The notes beneath the pieces are model-generated. The model was given only the letters and a program-made list of their open reading frames with translations, was not told the origin of the DNA and did no database searches. From CAKSST01 sp045535505 (lineage in GTDB: Bacteria; Bacillota; Clostridia; Oscillospirales; Acutalibacteraceae), in NCBI GenBank assembly GCA_045535505.1, contig JAZSLU010000006.1, positions 1 through 64,000 on the forward strand: a DNA stretch of 64,000 bases, given 5' to 3'. Positions 39,417 through 47,661 of the stretch are shown here, one piece after another. Positions within the stretch are counted from its first letter, which is position 1. Each line of letters begins with the position of its first letter. The position numbers and the translations under genes are program-made.

Positions 39417-40307
39417 GTGAAGGATTATATTTTAAATTTTGAGGAATATCTTAAAAATACCAAAAAATCATCATCAAATACTCTTGAATCTTATTTAAGA
39501 GATGTTTCTCAATTTATTGAATATTGCAATACTGTAAAGCTTAAATCTGTCAATAATATTAATTTTGCTACCATTGAAAGTTATGTTAAATATTTAGAAA
39601 AAGCTAATAAAGCCCAGTCAAGCATTTCAAGGGCTGTCGCATCAATTCGTTGTTATCTTGCTTTTTTAAAAAGTCAAAAAATCATTGTTGAAAACGTTGC
39701 AATAGGCTATAAAGTTGCAAAAAAAGAACGTAAATTTCCTGAGGTTTTAACTGCAAGAGAGGTAACACAAATCCTTTCACAACCCAGCGGGGCAGATTAT
39801 AAATCTTGCCGAGATAAAGCAATGTTAGAACTTCTTTATGCAACGGGTATAAAGGTTTCAGAACTTGTTGCTTTAAAATTAAATGATGTTAACGTTCAAG
39901 TTGGTATTGTTTCTCTTCATAACGATAAAAGTTCTCGCCTTATACCGCTTTATCCCGATGCGGTGAAGGCAATTAAAGACTACATATCTATACGTGATGC
40001 TATTGTTGGCGATGACCAAAGCATTATGTTTACAAATCTTAATGGACAACCCTTAACACGTCAGGGTTTTTGGAAAATTATTAAAGGTTATGCTCATAAA
40101 GCTAATATAAAAAAGGATATTACTCCTCATACAATCAGACATTCGTTTGCGGCTCATCTTTTAGAAAACGGTGCCCCGCTTGAAGATATTAAAGAGATGC
40201 TGGGTCATTCTGATATTTCTTCTACACAAATATATGCTCAAATGCTTAAAAACAAATATTCTCAGTCGTATAAGCGCTTTCATCCTCTTGCAAATAAATC
40301 GCATTAA
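39417..40307 (+). CDS. xerD: XerD-like tyrosine recombinase with altered catalytic arginine
   Basis: A 296-residue recombinase of the XerC/XerD type that resolves chromosome dimers at dif. The SAM-like N-terminal DNA-binding domain covers about 1-90 and the catalytic domain 105-296. Most catalytic residues are present: K171 (NDKSSRLIPL), H238 and R241 (TPHTIRHSFAAHLLENG), H264 (LGHSDISSTQ) and nucleophile Y273 (IYAQ). The first catalytic arginine, normally in YATGLRVSEL, is lysine here (YATGIKVSEL, K146; codon AAG). The GTG start at 39417 has an AAAAGGA site at longer than usual spacing. It is in the usual position after spoIIM. Activity is uncertain because of the R-to-K change. Confidence 0.88.
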   Translation: MKDYILNFEEYLKNTKKSSSNTLESYLRDVSQFIEYCNTVKLKSVNNINFATIESYVKYLEKANKAQSSISRAVASIRCYLAFLKSQKIIVENVAIGYKVAKKERKFPEVLTAREVTQILSQPSGADYKSCRDKAMLELLYATGIKVSELVALKLNDVNVQVGIVSLHNDKSSRLIPLYPDAVKAIKDYISIRDAIVGDDQSIMFTNLNGQPLTRQGFWKIIKGYAHKANIKKDITPHTIRHSFAAHLLENGAPLEDIKEMLGHSDISSTQIYAQMLKNKYSQSYKRFHPLANKSH

Positions 40308-40309
40308 AA

Positions 40310-40345
40310 AACGGACCAACAATTTGTGGTCCGTTAATTTTTTAT
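40310..40345. terminator. Bidirectional terminator (xerD / DivIVA-like gene)
   Basis: A 9-bp stem (AACGGACCA / TGGTCCGTT) with an eight-base loop, A-rich before and T-rich after, lies between convergent genes. Confidence 0.85.
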
Positions 40346-40848
40346 GTATTGTCAACCTTGTTAAATGTTTCAATAAGTGAAGTTAATTTTTCTTGGTTAA
40401 TTTGGTTGTTTTGGTCTATATTTAATTTCATTTCATCAAGAGAGATTGAAAGGGTGTCAACCTTTTCGCAAAACTCGCTATAACAATCGGTTAACTTGGA
40501 GCGAATGTCACTAAGTGCTAATGAAGCATCGTTGGCACATTTTACGTTTGCATCAACTTGTTGTTGTGAAACAGACATATTTTCAGCAGTTTTTTCCATA
40601 ATTGTTTTTGCATTTGCACATGCAATGATATGCATTTTAGCAATGCTTTGACTAAGGCGCTCAATTTCTTCACGCTTTGAATCAAACTCATCAACTTTTG
40701 CTTTTAATGTTTGATTTTGCGTATTTAATTCTTCAATTTGCTTGTTTAGCGTATTGATTTTCTGATTATTTGCTTCTTTTGTCGCTTTTATATAGTTCAT
40801 AACATCATCTTTATTAAAACCTAAAAAGCTTGTCTTAAAGCCTGCCAA
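40342..40848 (-). CDS. DivIVA-like coiled-coil protein
   Basis: A 168-residue, mostly helical protein. The N-terminal FLGFNKDDVMNYI is like the lipid-binding start of DivIVA/GpsB proteins (GF-x-x-x-D-V-x-x-F/Y-I). Residues 25-75 form a heptad-patterned coiled coil rich in Asn, Gln, Glu and Lys, and a second helical part follows. DivIVA-type proteins mark curved membranes and guide septum or envelope enzymes. A cell-division or sporulation role is inferred from this likeness only. A TTG start with GAGGTGAT eight bases before it is used. It has its own promoter, divergent from nusB. Confidence 0.65.
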   Translation of the reverse strand: MAGFKTSFLGFNKDDVMNYIKATKEANNQKINTLNKQIEELNTQNQTLKAKVDEFDSKREEIERLSQSIAKMHIIACANAKTIMEKTAENMSVSQQQVDANVKCANDASLALSDIRSKLTDCYSEFCEKVDTLSISLDEMKLNIDQNNQINQEKLTSLIETFNKVDNT

Positions 40849-40875
40849 ATGATATCACCTCGCAATTTTTTTACA

Positions 40876-40904
40876 ATTATAGCAAAAGTGTTGCAATTTT
40901 TCAA
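40876..40904 (-). promoter_or_regulatory. Sigma-A-type promoter of the DivIVA-like gene
   Basis: On the minus strand TTGAAA (40899-40904), 17-base spacer, perfect TATAAT (40876-40881). Confidence 0.65.
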
Positions 40905-40954
40905 GTGAAATTGAATTTTTATGCAAAATTTACTTATAAAATGCAACTATAATC

Positions 40955-40983
40955 TTGAAATATTTATTATTATAGTATAAAAT
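40955..40983 (+). promoter_or_regulatory. Sigma-A-type promoter of the nusB operon
   Basis: TTGAAA, 17-base spacer, TAAAAT (40978-40983), about 33 bases before nusB. No other promoter was seen before tyrS, nine genes on. Confidence 0.6.
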
Positions 40984-41016
40984 ATATTATGTATAATTGC
41001 GAAAGTTGGTGTTTTT

Positions 41017-41424
41017 ATGTCAAGACACGAAGAAAGAGAACAAACATTCATTTTAATCTTTGAATCTTTGTTTAATAGTGACAGTGCAGATGCCATTTTA
41101 GAACTTGCAAAAGAACTACGTGCATTAACATATTCTGATGATTACGTTGAATCTGTTTTTAGAGGTGTTTGTACAAATAAAGATTATTTGCGCGAAATAA
41201 TTTCTTCCAATCTGAAGGGTTGGACTATTTCTCGTATTTCAAAAGTTTCGCTTGCTATATTGCTTTTGGCGGTTTATGAAATTAAATTTTGCGATAACAT
41301 TCCAAGCAGCGTTTCTATAAACGAAGCTGTTGAACTTGCAAAAACATATGGTTGTGATAATGATCAATCATTTGTTAACGGTGTTCTTTCGTCAGTATTT
41401 AAGCAATCAAACGCTAAGGAATAG
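41017..41424 (+). CDS. nusB: Transcription antitermination factor NusB
   Basis: A 135-residue all-helical protein that, with NusE (S10), binds boxA RNA and prevents early termination in rRNA operons. The start SRHEEREQTFILIFES matches the RNA-binding N-terminus, and ISRISKVSLAILLLAVYEIKF...NIPSSVSINEAVELAKTYG is the family core. It is the first gene of the long operon to tyrS. The xseA gene follows with almost no gap. Confidence 0.94.
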   Translation: MSRHEEREQTFILIFESLFNSDSADAILELAKELRALTYSDDYVESVFRGVCTNKDYLREIISSNLKGWTISRISKVSLAILLLAVYEIKFCDNIPSSVSINEAVELAKTYGCDNDQSFVNGVLSSVFKQSNAKE

Positions 41425-41433
41425 TTGTTAATT

Positions 41434-42645
41434 ATGCCGGATGTAATTTTGTCTGTAAAACAGCTTAACACATACATTCGTTCGCTATTAGATGCAGATA
41501 CAAGGTTGAACGGAATTTACGTTTGCGGTGAAATTTCTAATTTTAAGCTGCATTATCAAAGCGGGCATATGTATTTTTCTTTAAAAGACGAACAATCGGT
41601 TATTAAGGCGGTTATGTTTCGTCAAGCGGCACAGAATCTTGCATTTGAGCCAACAGACGGTATGAAGGTTATATGTTTTGGCAGAGTATCTGTTTATGAA
41701 AGCACAGGCCAGTATCAATTCTATGTAACCTCTATACAACCAGAAGGAATAGGCGCTCTTGCTATTGCTTTTGAACAACTTAAAACAAAGTTGTCTGCAG
41801 AAGGTTTATTTGATGATAGTAAAAAAAGGCCATTACCTAAAATGCCATCGGGTATTGGTGTTGTCACTTCGGGAACAGGCGCAGCTCTGCAAGATATTTT
41901 ATCAATACTTGCTCGACGTGCACCGTATGTTCCTGTTGTAGTATATCCTGTTTTGGTGCAGGGGCAGTCGGCTGCACCTAATATGGTTAATGCGCTTAAA
42001 ACATTGTATAGCCGTAATGATATTGATGTAATTATTATCGGCAGGGGTGGCGGCTCGGTTGAAGACTTATGGGCTTTTAATGATGAAAAACTTGCTCGTA
42101 CTGTTGCCTCGTCGCCCTATCCCATTGTTTCTGCTGTCGGACATCAAACCGATTTTACAATTTGCGACTTTGTTGCAGATTTACGTGCACCAACTCCGTC
42201 TGCTGCGGCAGAGCTTGTTGTTAGCGATGCCTATCAAATTGCAGAGTTAATAAATAATTTTCGGTTGCGCCTTAGTAATGCAATAAATAATAAAATTAAT
42301 GTGTGCGAAAAGGATTTTGCTGATATTTGTTCAAATCGTTATTTTATACAGCCAAGCCTTATTTATAGTTGCCGTGCCGATAAATTTTTTGAAACAAAAA
42401 ATGCATTAAAACGTTCTTTTGAACAATGTATTGCTAATAATAAATCAAGACTTGCGCAGCTTACCGCAAAACTAGATGCATTAAGCCCTTTAGCAGTAAT
42501 TTCAAGAGGATATGCTGTTGCTAAAAACAACGGTGAAATAGTTGGCTCAATTAATAAAATTTCTGCTGATGATATGATTGAGTTAATTTTTAGTGACGGT
42601 AAAGCAAATTGTCAGGTTATCAGTACTGAAAGGATTGAAAAATAA
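41434..42645 (+). CDS. xseA: Exodeoxyribonuclease VII large subunit
   Basis: A 403-residue subunit of the single-strand-specific exonuclease ExoVII. It has an N-terminal OB fold (VCGEISNFKLHYQSGHMYFSLKD), the catalytic region IGVVTSGTGAALQDIL...IIIGRGGGSVEDLWAFNDE with VSAVGHQTDFTICDFVAD, and a C-terminal coiled-coil part that binds XseB. The ATG at 41434 is chosen; a TTG nine bases before is too close to the AAGGA site, though spacing from that site to the ATG is longer than usual. It is translated just after nusB and just before xseB. Confidence 0.95.
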   Translation: MPDVILSVKQLNTYIRSLLDADTRLNGIYVCGEISNFKLHYQSGHMYFSLKDEQSVIKAVMFRQAAQNLAFEPTDGMKVICFGRVSVYESTGQYQFYVTSIQPEGIGALAIAFEQLKTKLSAEGLFDDSKKRPLPKMPSGIGVVTSGTGAALQDILSILARRAPYVPVVVYPVLVQGQSAAPNMVNALKTLYSRNDIDVIIIGRGGGSVEDLWAFNDEKLARTVASSPYPIVSAVGHQTDFTICDFVADLRAPTPSAAAELVVSDAYQIAELINNFRLRLSNAINNKINVCEKDFADICSNRYFIQPSLIYSCRADKFFETKNALKRSFEQCIANNKSRLAQLTAKLDALSPLAVISRGYAVAKNNGEIVGSINKISADDMIELIFSDGKANCQVISTERIEK

Positions 42646-42646
42646 T

Positions 42647-42829
42647 ATGGATTTTGATAGTGCAATAAAACGTTTACAAGATATTACCGCATTACTTGAA
42701 GAAGGTAAATGTTCTTTAGAAGAATCTGTAAAACTTTTTCAAGAAGGAGTTGAGCTTTCGCTTAAATGTGAAAAATATTTAAGTGAGGCAAAACAAAAAG
42801 TTGAGTTTTTGGAAGGCGGCGAAAAATAA
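42647..42829 (+). CDS. xseB: Exodeoxyribonuclease VII small subunit
   Basis: A 60-residue helical protein that wraps the coiled coil of XseA. The whole family pattern is present: FDSAIKRLQDITALLEEGKCSLEESVKLFQEGVELS. The ATG at 42647 is one base after the xseA stop and gives the standard N-terminus. Its stop overlaps the ispA start (TAATG). Small size and position leave little doubt. Confidence 0.94.
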   Translation: MDFDSAIKRLQDITALLEEGKCSLEESVKLFQEGVELSLKCEKYLSEAKQKVEFLEGGEK

Positions 42830-43698
42830 TGTCTATAGAATTTATTACAGAACATAGAAAGATTTTTGAACCTTTTTTAGAACGCAATTTACCAAACAAC
42901 AATAAAGTTTGCGAAGCGATGAGATACAGCATATTAAACGGCGGCAAACGCATTCGCCCTGCAATAATGATGGAATTTTTCAAAATTTGCGGTGGCAGTG
43001 GCGACTCGGTTTTGTATTTTGCAGCAGCGTTGGAATGCATTCATACTTATTCGCTTATTCATGATGACCTTCCTTGTATGGATAATGATGATCTTCGTCG
43101 TGGTAAACCGTCTTGTCATATGGCATATGGTGAAGCTCGTGCTTTGCTTGCCGGTGACGGATTATTAACCTACGCATTTGAACTTTGCTCAAAAGCAAAA
43201 GATATTGATGCTCAACGCTTGGTTACCGCAATCTCGTTGTTAGCCAATTATTCAGGCGTTTGCGGTATGATTGACGGGCAAGAGATTGATTTACACGGTG
43301 AAGGCATTGAAATGAGCCTTGAGCAAATTAAAACAATGTATTTACAAAAAACAGGCGCTCTTATTAAGGCTGCAGCAGAAATTGGATGTGTTCTTGCTGG
43401 TGCAAATGCACAAAAATTGTCTGCCGCACGTGCTTTTGCAGACAATTTTGGTATGTGTTTTCAAATTACTGACGATATTTTAGACCTTACAGGTAGCACA
43501 CAAAGTATTGGTAAACCTGTTGGTAGCGATACTAAAAATGAAAAAGCCACCTATGTCAGCGCTGTTGGCGGTGTGGATGAGGCAAAAGGCGTTTGTCTAA
43601 TGCTTTCGCAAAAAGCAAAATCTGCGCTTGAAATTTTTGGTGAAAAGGCAGACGGATTACGTGACCTTTCAGATTATTTAATTAATCGCAAAAATTAA
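42829..43698 (+). CDS. ispA: Farnesyl/geranyl diphosphate synthase (polyprenyl synthetase)
   Basis: A 289-residue trans-prenyltransferase that builds geranyl/farnesyl diphosphate from IPP and DMAPP. The first aspartate-rich motif is SLIHDDLPCMDNDDLRRG and the second is FQITDDILDLTGS. GGKRIRPAIM binds diphosphate. The residues just before the first motif (HTYSLIHDD) suggest a short-chain product, farnesyl diphosphate. Product length is inference. It feeds the MEP pathway output of dxs, encoded next in the operon. Confidence 0.93.
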   Translation: MSIEFITEHRKIFEPFLERNLPNNNKVCEAMRYSILNGGKRIRPAIMMEFFKICGGSGDSVLYFAAALECIHTYSLIHDDLPCMDNDDLRRGKPSCHMAYGEARALLAGDGLLTYAFELCSKAKDIDAQRLVTAISLLANYSGVCGMIDGQEIDLHGEGIEMSLEQIKTMYLQKTGALIKAAAEIGCVLAGANAQKLSAARAFADNFGMCFQITDDILDLTGSTQSIGKPVGSDTKNEKATYVSAVGGVDEAKGVCLMLSQKAKSALEIFGEKADGLRDLSDYLINRKN

Positions 43699-43711
43699 TT
43701 TTGGAGTATAT

Positions 43712-45541
43712 ATGGAGTATAAATTTCTGTCGGGTATTTCATCGCCCGATGATGTAAAAAAAATACCTCAAAATCTATTGGGTGAACTTTGCAAAGAAAT
43801 AAGGCATTGTCTTGTTGAAACTGTTTCAAAAAACGGAGGACATCTTGCTTCAAATTTAGGTGTTGTAGAACTTACAGTTGCCTTGCATAGAATTTTTAAT
43901 TCGTGTAACGACTGCATAATTTTTGACGTTGGTCATCAGTCATATACCCATAAACTTTTGACAGGCAGATATGGCGAATTTTCAACTATAAGACAAAAAG
44001 ACGGACTGTCAGGGTTTATGAGACCAAGCGAGAGTGAACATGACCCATTTGTAACAGGTCACAGCAGTAACTCAATTTCTGCAGCATACGGCATCTATAA
44101 GGCAAAATCAATTTTAGGACAAGATGGCTACTGCATAAGCATAGTAGGTGACGGCGCATTAACGGGTGGAATGGCTTTTGAGGCTTTAAATAATGCGGGA
44201 GCTTCAAAATCAAACTTTATTGTAATTCTTAACGACAATAAGATGTCAATTTCAAAAAATATTGGCGCATTAGCACGTCACTTAAACAAAATAAGAATTA
44301 ATCCATCGTATCATCGGTTTAAATATAGATTAAAGTCATTTTTAGATAAACTGCCGTCTTTTATCGGCAATCCCACTTTTAAACTTCTTGATAAATCTAA
44401 AGATTTATTTAAAGATGCATTATATCACACAAACTTTTTTGAAAGTTTGGGATTTGAATATATCGGTCCTGTTGATGGTCACGATATAAATATGCTCCAA
44501 AAAGCATTTTCTATTGCTAAATTACAAACTAAACCCGCCTTTATTCATGTAATTACAAAAAAAGGTAAAGGATTTGCACCGGCAGAAGAAAATCCTGATA
44601 TTTATCATGGTGTATCTTCTTTTAATATAACACAGGGTGCCAATGTTTCTTTAAAAGATACCTTTTCATCCATAGCCGGTAAAATCTTATGTGACCTTGC
44701 TGAGAATAATAAAGATATTTGTGCAGTAACCGCAGCTATGCAAGAAAATACCGGTTTAAGTGATTTTGCAAAAAAATATCCTAACCGATTTTTTGACGTT
44801 GGTATTGCTGAAGAACACGCAGTAACCTTTTGCGGCGGTTTGGCGGCAGGAGGCGCAAAACCTGTTTTTGCGGTATTTTCAACCTTTTTACAGCGTGGTT
44901 ATGATCAACTGATTCACGATATTTCAATAAACTCGGAGAACGTTCTGTTTTTGGTTGACCGTGCAGGTGTAGTAGGCGAAGATGGTGTTACCCATCAAGG
45001 CGTTTATGATGTATCATATTTAACATCAGTTTCCGGAATGACGGTTTATTCGCCCTCAAATTATCGTGAACTTGAAAAAAACATAAAAACCTGCTTGGCA
45101 ATCAACAAGCCCACCGCTGTCAGATATCCTCGCGGCGATGAAAATGATACTTTGTCTGACTTTGTTCCATCAAATAACGATTTTGATTTGTTTGGTAATA
45201 ATAACGAAAATCTAATTATAACCTACGGCAGATTGTTTTCGTTTGCATTTGATGCTATGAACAAAACTAATAAGTTCAGTGTTTTAAAACTAAACAAAAT
45301 TTTTCCTGTAAATAATGAAATTTACAATGTCATTAAAGATTATAAGAATGTTCATTTTTTTGAAGAGGGAATTCGCAGCGGCGGTATTGCCGAAAAGGTT
45401 GGCGCTGTTATTGCTGAAAATAATTTTGGTATTAATTTTAAAATTCATGCTATAGATGACGGCAGGGTGCCTTGCGCATCTGTTAGCGTTGCTTTAAATG
45501 AACTTGGACTTGATGGCAATGCAATGCAGAATTTATTTTAA
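43712..45541 (+). CDS. dxs: 1-deoxy-D-xylulose-5-phosphate synthase
   Basis: A 609-residue thiamine-diphosphate enzyme that joins pyruvate and glyceraldehyde 3-phosphate in the first step of the MEP isoprenoid pathway. Features are FDVGHQSYTHKLLTGR, VTGHSSNSISAAYG, the ThDP/Mg motif VGDGALTGGMAFEALNNAG...VILNDNKMSIS, the pyrimidine-domain HAVTFCGGLAAGG with catalytic Glu in GIAEEHA, and RAGVVGEDGVTHQGVYD. The length is a little under 620, which is normal. It is located between ispA and tlyA in the conserved Firmicutes order. Confidence 0.96.
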   Translation: MEYKFLSGISSPDDVKKIPQNLLGELCKEIRHCLVETVSKNGGHLASNLGVVELTVALHRIFNSCNDCIIFDVGHQSYTHKLLTGRYGEFSTIRQKDGLSGFMRPSESEHDPFVTGHSSNSISAAYGIYKAKSILGQDGYCISIVGDGALTGGMAFEALNNAGASKSNFIVILNDNKMSISKNIGALARHLNKIRINPSYHRFKYRLKSFLDKLPSFIGNPTFKLLDKSKDLFKDALYHTNFFESLGFEYIGPVDGHDINMLQKAFSIAKLQTKPAFIHVITKKGKGFAPAEENPDIYHGVSSFNITQGANVSLKDTFSSIAGKILCDLAENNKDICAVTAAMQENTGLSDFAKKYPNRFFDVGIAEEHAVTFCGGLAAGGAKPVFAVFSTFLQRGYDQLIHDISINSENVLFLVDRAGVVGEDGVTHQGVYDVSYLTSVSGMTVYSPSNYRELEKNIKTCLAINKPTAVRYPRGDENDTLSDFVPSNNDFDLFGNNNENLIITYGRLFSFAFDAMNKTNKFSVLKLNKIFPVNNEIYNVIKDYKNVHFFEEGIRSGGIAEKVGAVIAENNFGINFKIHAIDDGRVPCASVSVALNELGLDGNAMQNLF

Positions 45542-45553
45542 CGGAGATATTTA

Positions 45554-46366
45554 ATGGCTACAAAAATTCGTCTTGATTATGAAATTGTATCACGCGGTTT
45601 GGCTCAAAGTCGTGAAAAAGCAAAAGCTTATATTATGTCGGGCTGTGTTTATGTTAATAATCAAAAAGCGTGTAAAGCGGGCGATATGGTTAAGCCCGAA
45701 GATATTATTGAGGTTAGAGGTAATGTCTTACCGTTTGTAAGCCGTGGAGGATTAAAACTCGATAAGGCTATTAAGGTTTTCGATATTAAACTTAGTAATC
45801 TTGTATGTGTTGACATTGGTGCTTCAACTGGTGGTTTTACTGATTGTATGCTACAATGCGGCGCAAAAAAGGTATATTCGGTTGACGTTGGTTATGGTCA
45901 GCTTGCATGGAAGTTGCGTTGTGACGATAGGGTTGTCAACCTCGAACGTACCAATTTTCGTCATGTTACTACAAAAGAAATAACCGATGAGATAGATTTT
46001 GCCTCGGCTGATGCGTCATTTATATCGCTTTCTCTTTTGTTGCCGCCGCTTTATCCGTTAATGAAAATGTCTGCACGTGCTGTGTGTCTTATAAAACCGC
46101 AGTTTGAAGCAGGTAAGGAAAAGGTAGGTAAAAAAGGTGTTATTAAAGACCCTGCCGTTCATTTAGAGGTGATACAAAAAGCCGCACAGTTTATTCTTGA
46201 CAGTGGTTTTTCACTCATTGGTTTAGATTACTCGCCGATTAAAGGTCCCGAAGGTAATATTGAATTTTTAGCATATATTGAAAAAAGCCAAAACCCATTT
46301 ATTGCTGATGATATTAATTTTGGTTTAGTTGTTGAGTCTGCTCATTCTTCATTAAAGGAGAGTTGA
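45554..46366 (+). CDS. tlyA: TlyA-type rRNA (cytidine-2'-O)-methyltransferase
   Basis: A 270-residue protein with an N-terminal S4 RNA-binding domain (IRLDYEIVSRGLAQSREKAKAYIMSG) and a FtsJ/RrmJ-like methyltransferase domain. SAM motif I is CVDIGASTGGFTDCMLQ, followed by VYSVDVGYGQLAWKLR and SADASFISL, with IKPQFEAG near the active site. In mycobacteria TlyA methylates 16S and 23S rRNA and affects capreomycin sensitivity; the target in this organism is inferred. An old family link to hemolysins should not be taken as function. It sits in the dxs-recN operon. Confidence 0.92.
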   Translation: MATKIRLDYEIVSRGLAQSREKAKAYIMSGCVYVNNQKACKAGDMVKPEDIIEVRGNVLPFVSRGGLKLDKAIKVFDIKLSNLVCVDIGASTGGFTDCMLQCGAKKVYSVDVGYGQLAWKLRCDDRVVNLERTNFRHVTTKEITDEIDFASADASFISLSLLLPPLYPLMKMSARAVCLIKPQFEAGKEKVGKKGVIKDPAVHLEVIQKAAQFILDSGFSLIGLDYSPIKGPEGNIEFLAYIEKSQNPFIADDINFGLVVESAHSSLKES

Positions 46367-46369
46367 ATT

Positions 46370-47188
46370 TTGAATATTGGTATTATTCCTAATCCCAAAC
46401 GTGATGAGGCGTTATCGCTTTGTGAAAAGGTTGTACAAAAAGCCATTGAGTTTGGTATGACACCTTATGTTCCTACTAAATATGCTGACTATGCAAATAA
46501 CGCAGTTTTGTGCGAAATAGACGTGTTATATTCAAAGGCTGATGTTATTGTTGCAATAGGCGGTGACGGCACAATTATAAGATGCACACAATTGGCATCC
46601 TCGCTTAACAAGCCAATTTTAGGTGTTAATGCAGGCAGAATTGGATATCTTGCCTCATTAGAGCCTGATTGCTTGGATGACCTTATAAAACTAAAGCAAG
46701 GTGATTATAACGTTGAGGAGCGTATGATGCTCAAGGTTGAATATAACGGTATAATTAATTATGCGCTTAACGATTTTGTTGTTTCACGCGGCTCACGTTC
46801 AAAATTAATTGACCTTAACGTTGATATAAACGGTCATACAATTCCTTATCGTGCTGACGGTATTATAATTTCAACGCCAACAGGCTCGACGGCTTATTCG
46901 CTTTCTGCGGGTGGACCGGTCTTAGAGCCTCAAACCAACAATATGGTTATATCACCAATATGCCCACATTCACTTTTTTCTCGTTCGCTTGTACTTGACG
47001 GTAACTCAATAATTAATGTTGAGTGTGCAAAAGAGGGTATTGAAGCATATATGAGTGTTGACGGTAGGCAGCCATTACTCATAAAATCTGACAGTACTAT
47101 CACAATTTCACGTGCAGAATATACTGCAAAAATTATTAATATGAACAATATGTCGTTTTATGACGTATTGTCAAAAAAACTGAGGTAA
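46370..47188 (+). CDS. nadK: NAD kinase
   Basis: A 272-residue enzyme that phosphorylates NAD to NADP using ATP or polyphosphate. The glycine-rich active site is VIVAIGGDGTIIRCTQ. NAGRIGYLASLEP, LNDFVVSRGS and TPTGSTAYSLSAGGPVLEP are the other conserved blocks. A TTG start at 46370 is supported by AAAGGAG ten bases upstream and by the family N-terminus (NIGIIPNPKRD). Gene order tlyA-nadK-argR-recN is the conserved Firmicutes arrangement. Confidence 0.95.
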   Translation: MNIGIIPNPKRDEALSLCEKVVQKAIEFGMTPYVPTKYADYANNAVLCEIDVLYSKADVIVAIGGDGTIIRCTQLASSLNKPILGVNAGRIGYLASLEPDCLDDLIKLKQGDYNVEERMMLKVEYNGIINYALNDFVVSRGSRSKLIDLNVDINGHTIPYRADGIIISTPTGSTAYSLSAGGPVLEPQTNNMVISPICPHSLFSRSLVLDGNSIINVECAKEGIEAYMSVDGRQPLLIKSDSTITISRAEYTAKIINMNNMSFYDVLSKKLR

Positions 47189-47190
47189 AA

Positions 47191-47649
47191 ATGATGAATA
47201 ATAAACGTCATCAAGCTTTGCTTGATATTATTAAGAACACTCCGGTTCTCACTCAGGAAGAACTTCAAAAACTGCTTTGTCAGGCAGGATTTGAGGTTAC
47301 ACAATCAACCATTTCTCGTGATATTAAACAACTTCGAATTGTGAAAACACTCGATAACAACGGCAATTACAGATATACAAGTGCTCGTGACGAGGTGCTT
47401 AAAAATACAACATCATCTCAACATTTTATTGATACTTTTAAAAGGTCGGCACTTTCGGTTACTTATGCTCTTAATAACGTTGTCATAAAATGCCTTTCCG
47501 GTATGGCGAGCGGCGCTTGTGTTGCAGTTGATGCATTATATTCGGAGCATCTTCTTGGTAGCCTTGCAGGTGATGACACGATTATTATTGTAACAAAAAA
47601 TGAGCAAGAATCAGCCTTTTTGGCAAAAAAATTGCAGGAGTTAATATAA
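47191..47649 (+). CDS. argR: Arginine repressor ArgR/AhrC
   Basis: A 152-residue regulator of arginine synthesis and breakdown. The N-terminal winged helix-turn-helix (RHQALLDIIKNTPVLTQEELQKLL...TQSTISRDIKQLRIVK) binds ARG boxes. The C-terminal domain (GMASGACVAVDALYSEHLLGSLAGDDTIIIV) forms hexamers and binds L-arginine. Two adjacent ATG codons exist and either could be the start. Its targets are not in this window. Confidence 0.94.
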   Translation: MMNNKRHQALLDIIKNTPVLTQEELQKLLCQAGFEVTQSTISRDIKQLRIVKTLDNNGNYRYTSARDEVLKNTTSSQHFIDTFKRSALSVTYALNNVVIKCLSGMASGACVAVDALYSEHLLGSLAGDDTIIIVTKNEQESAFLAKKLQELI

Positions 47650-47661
47650 TTTTATATTGAT

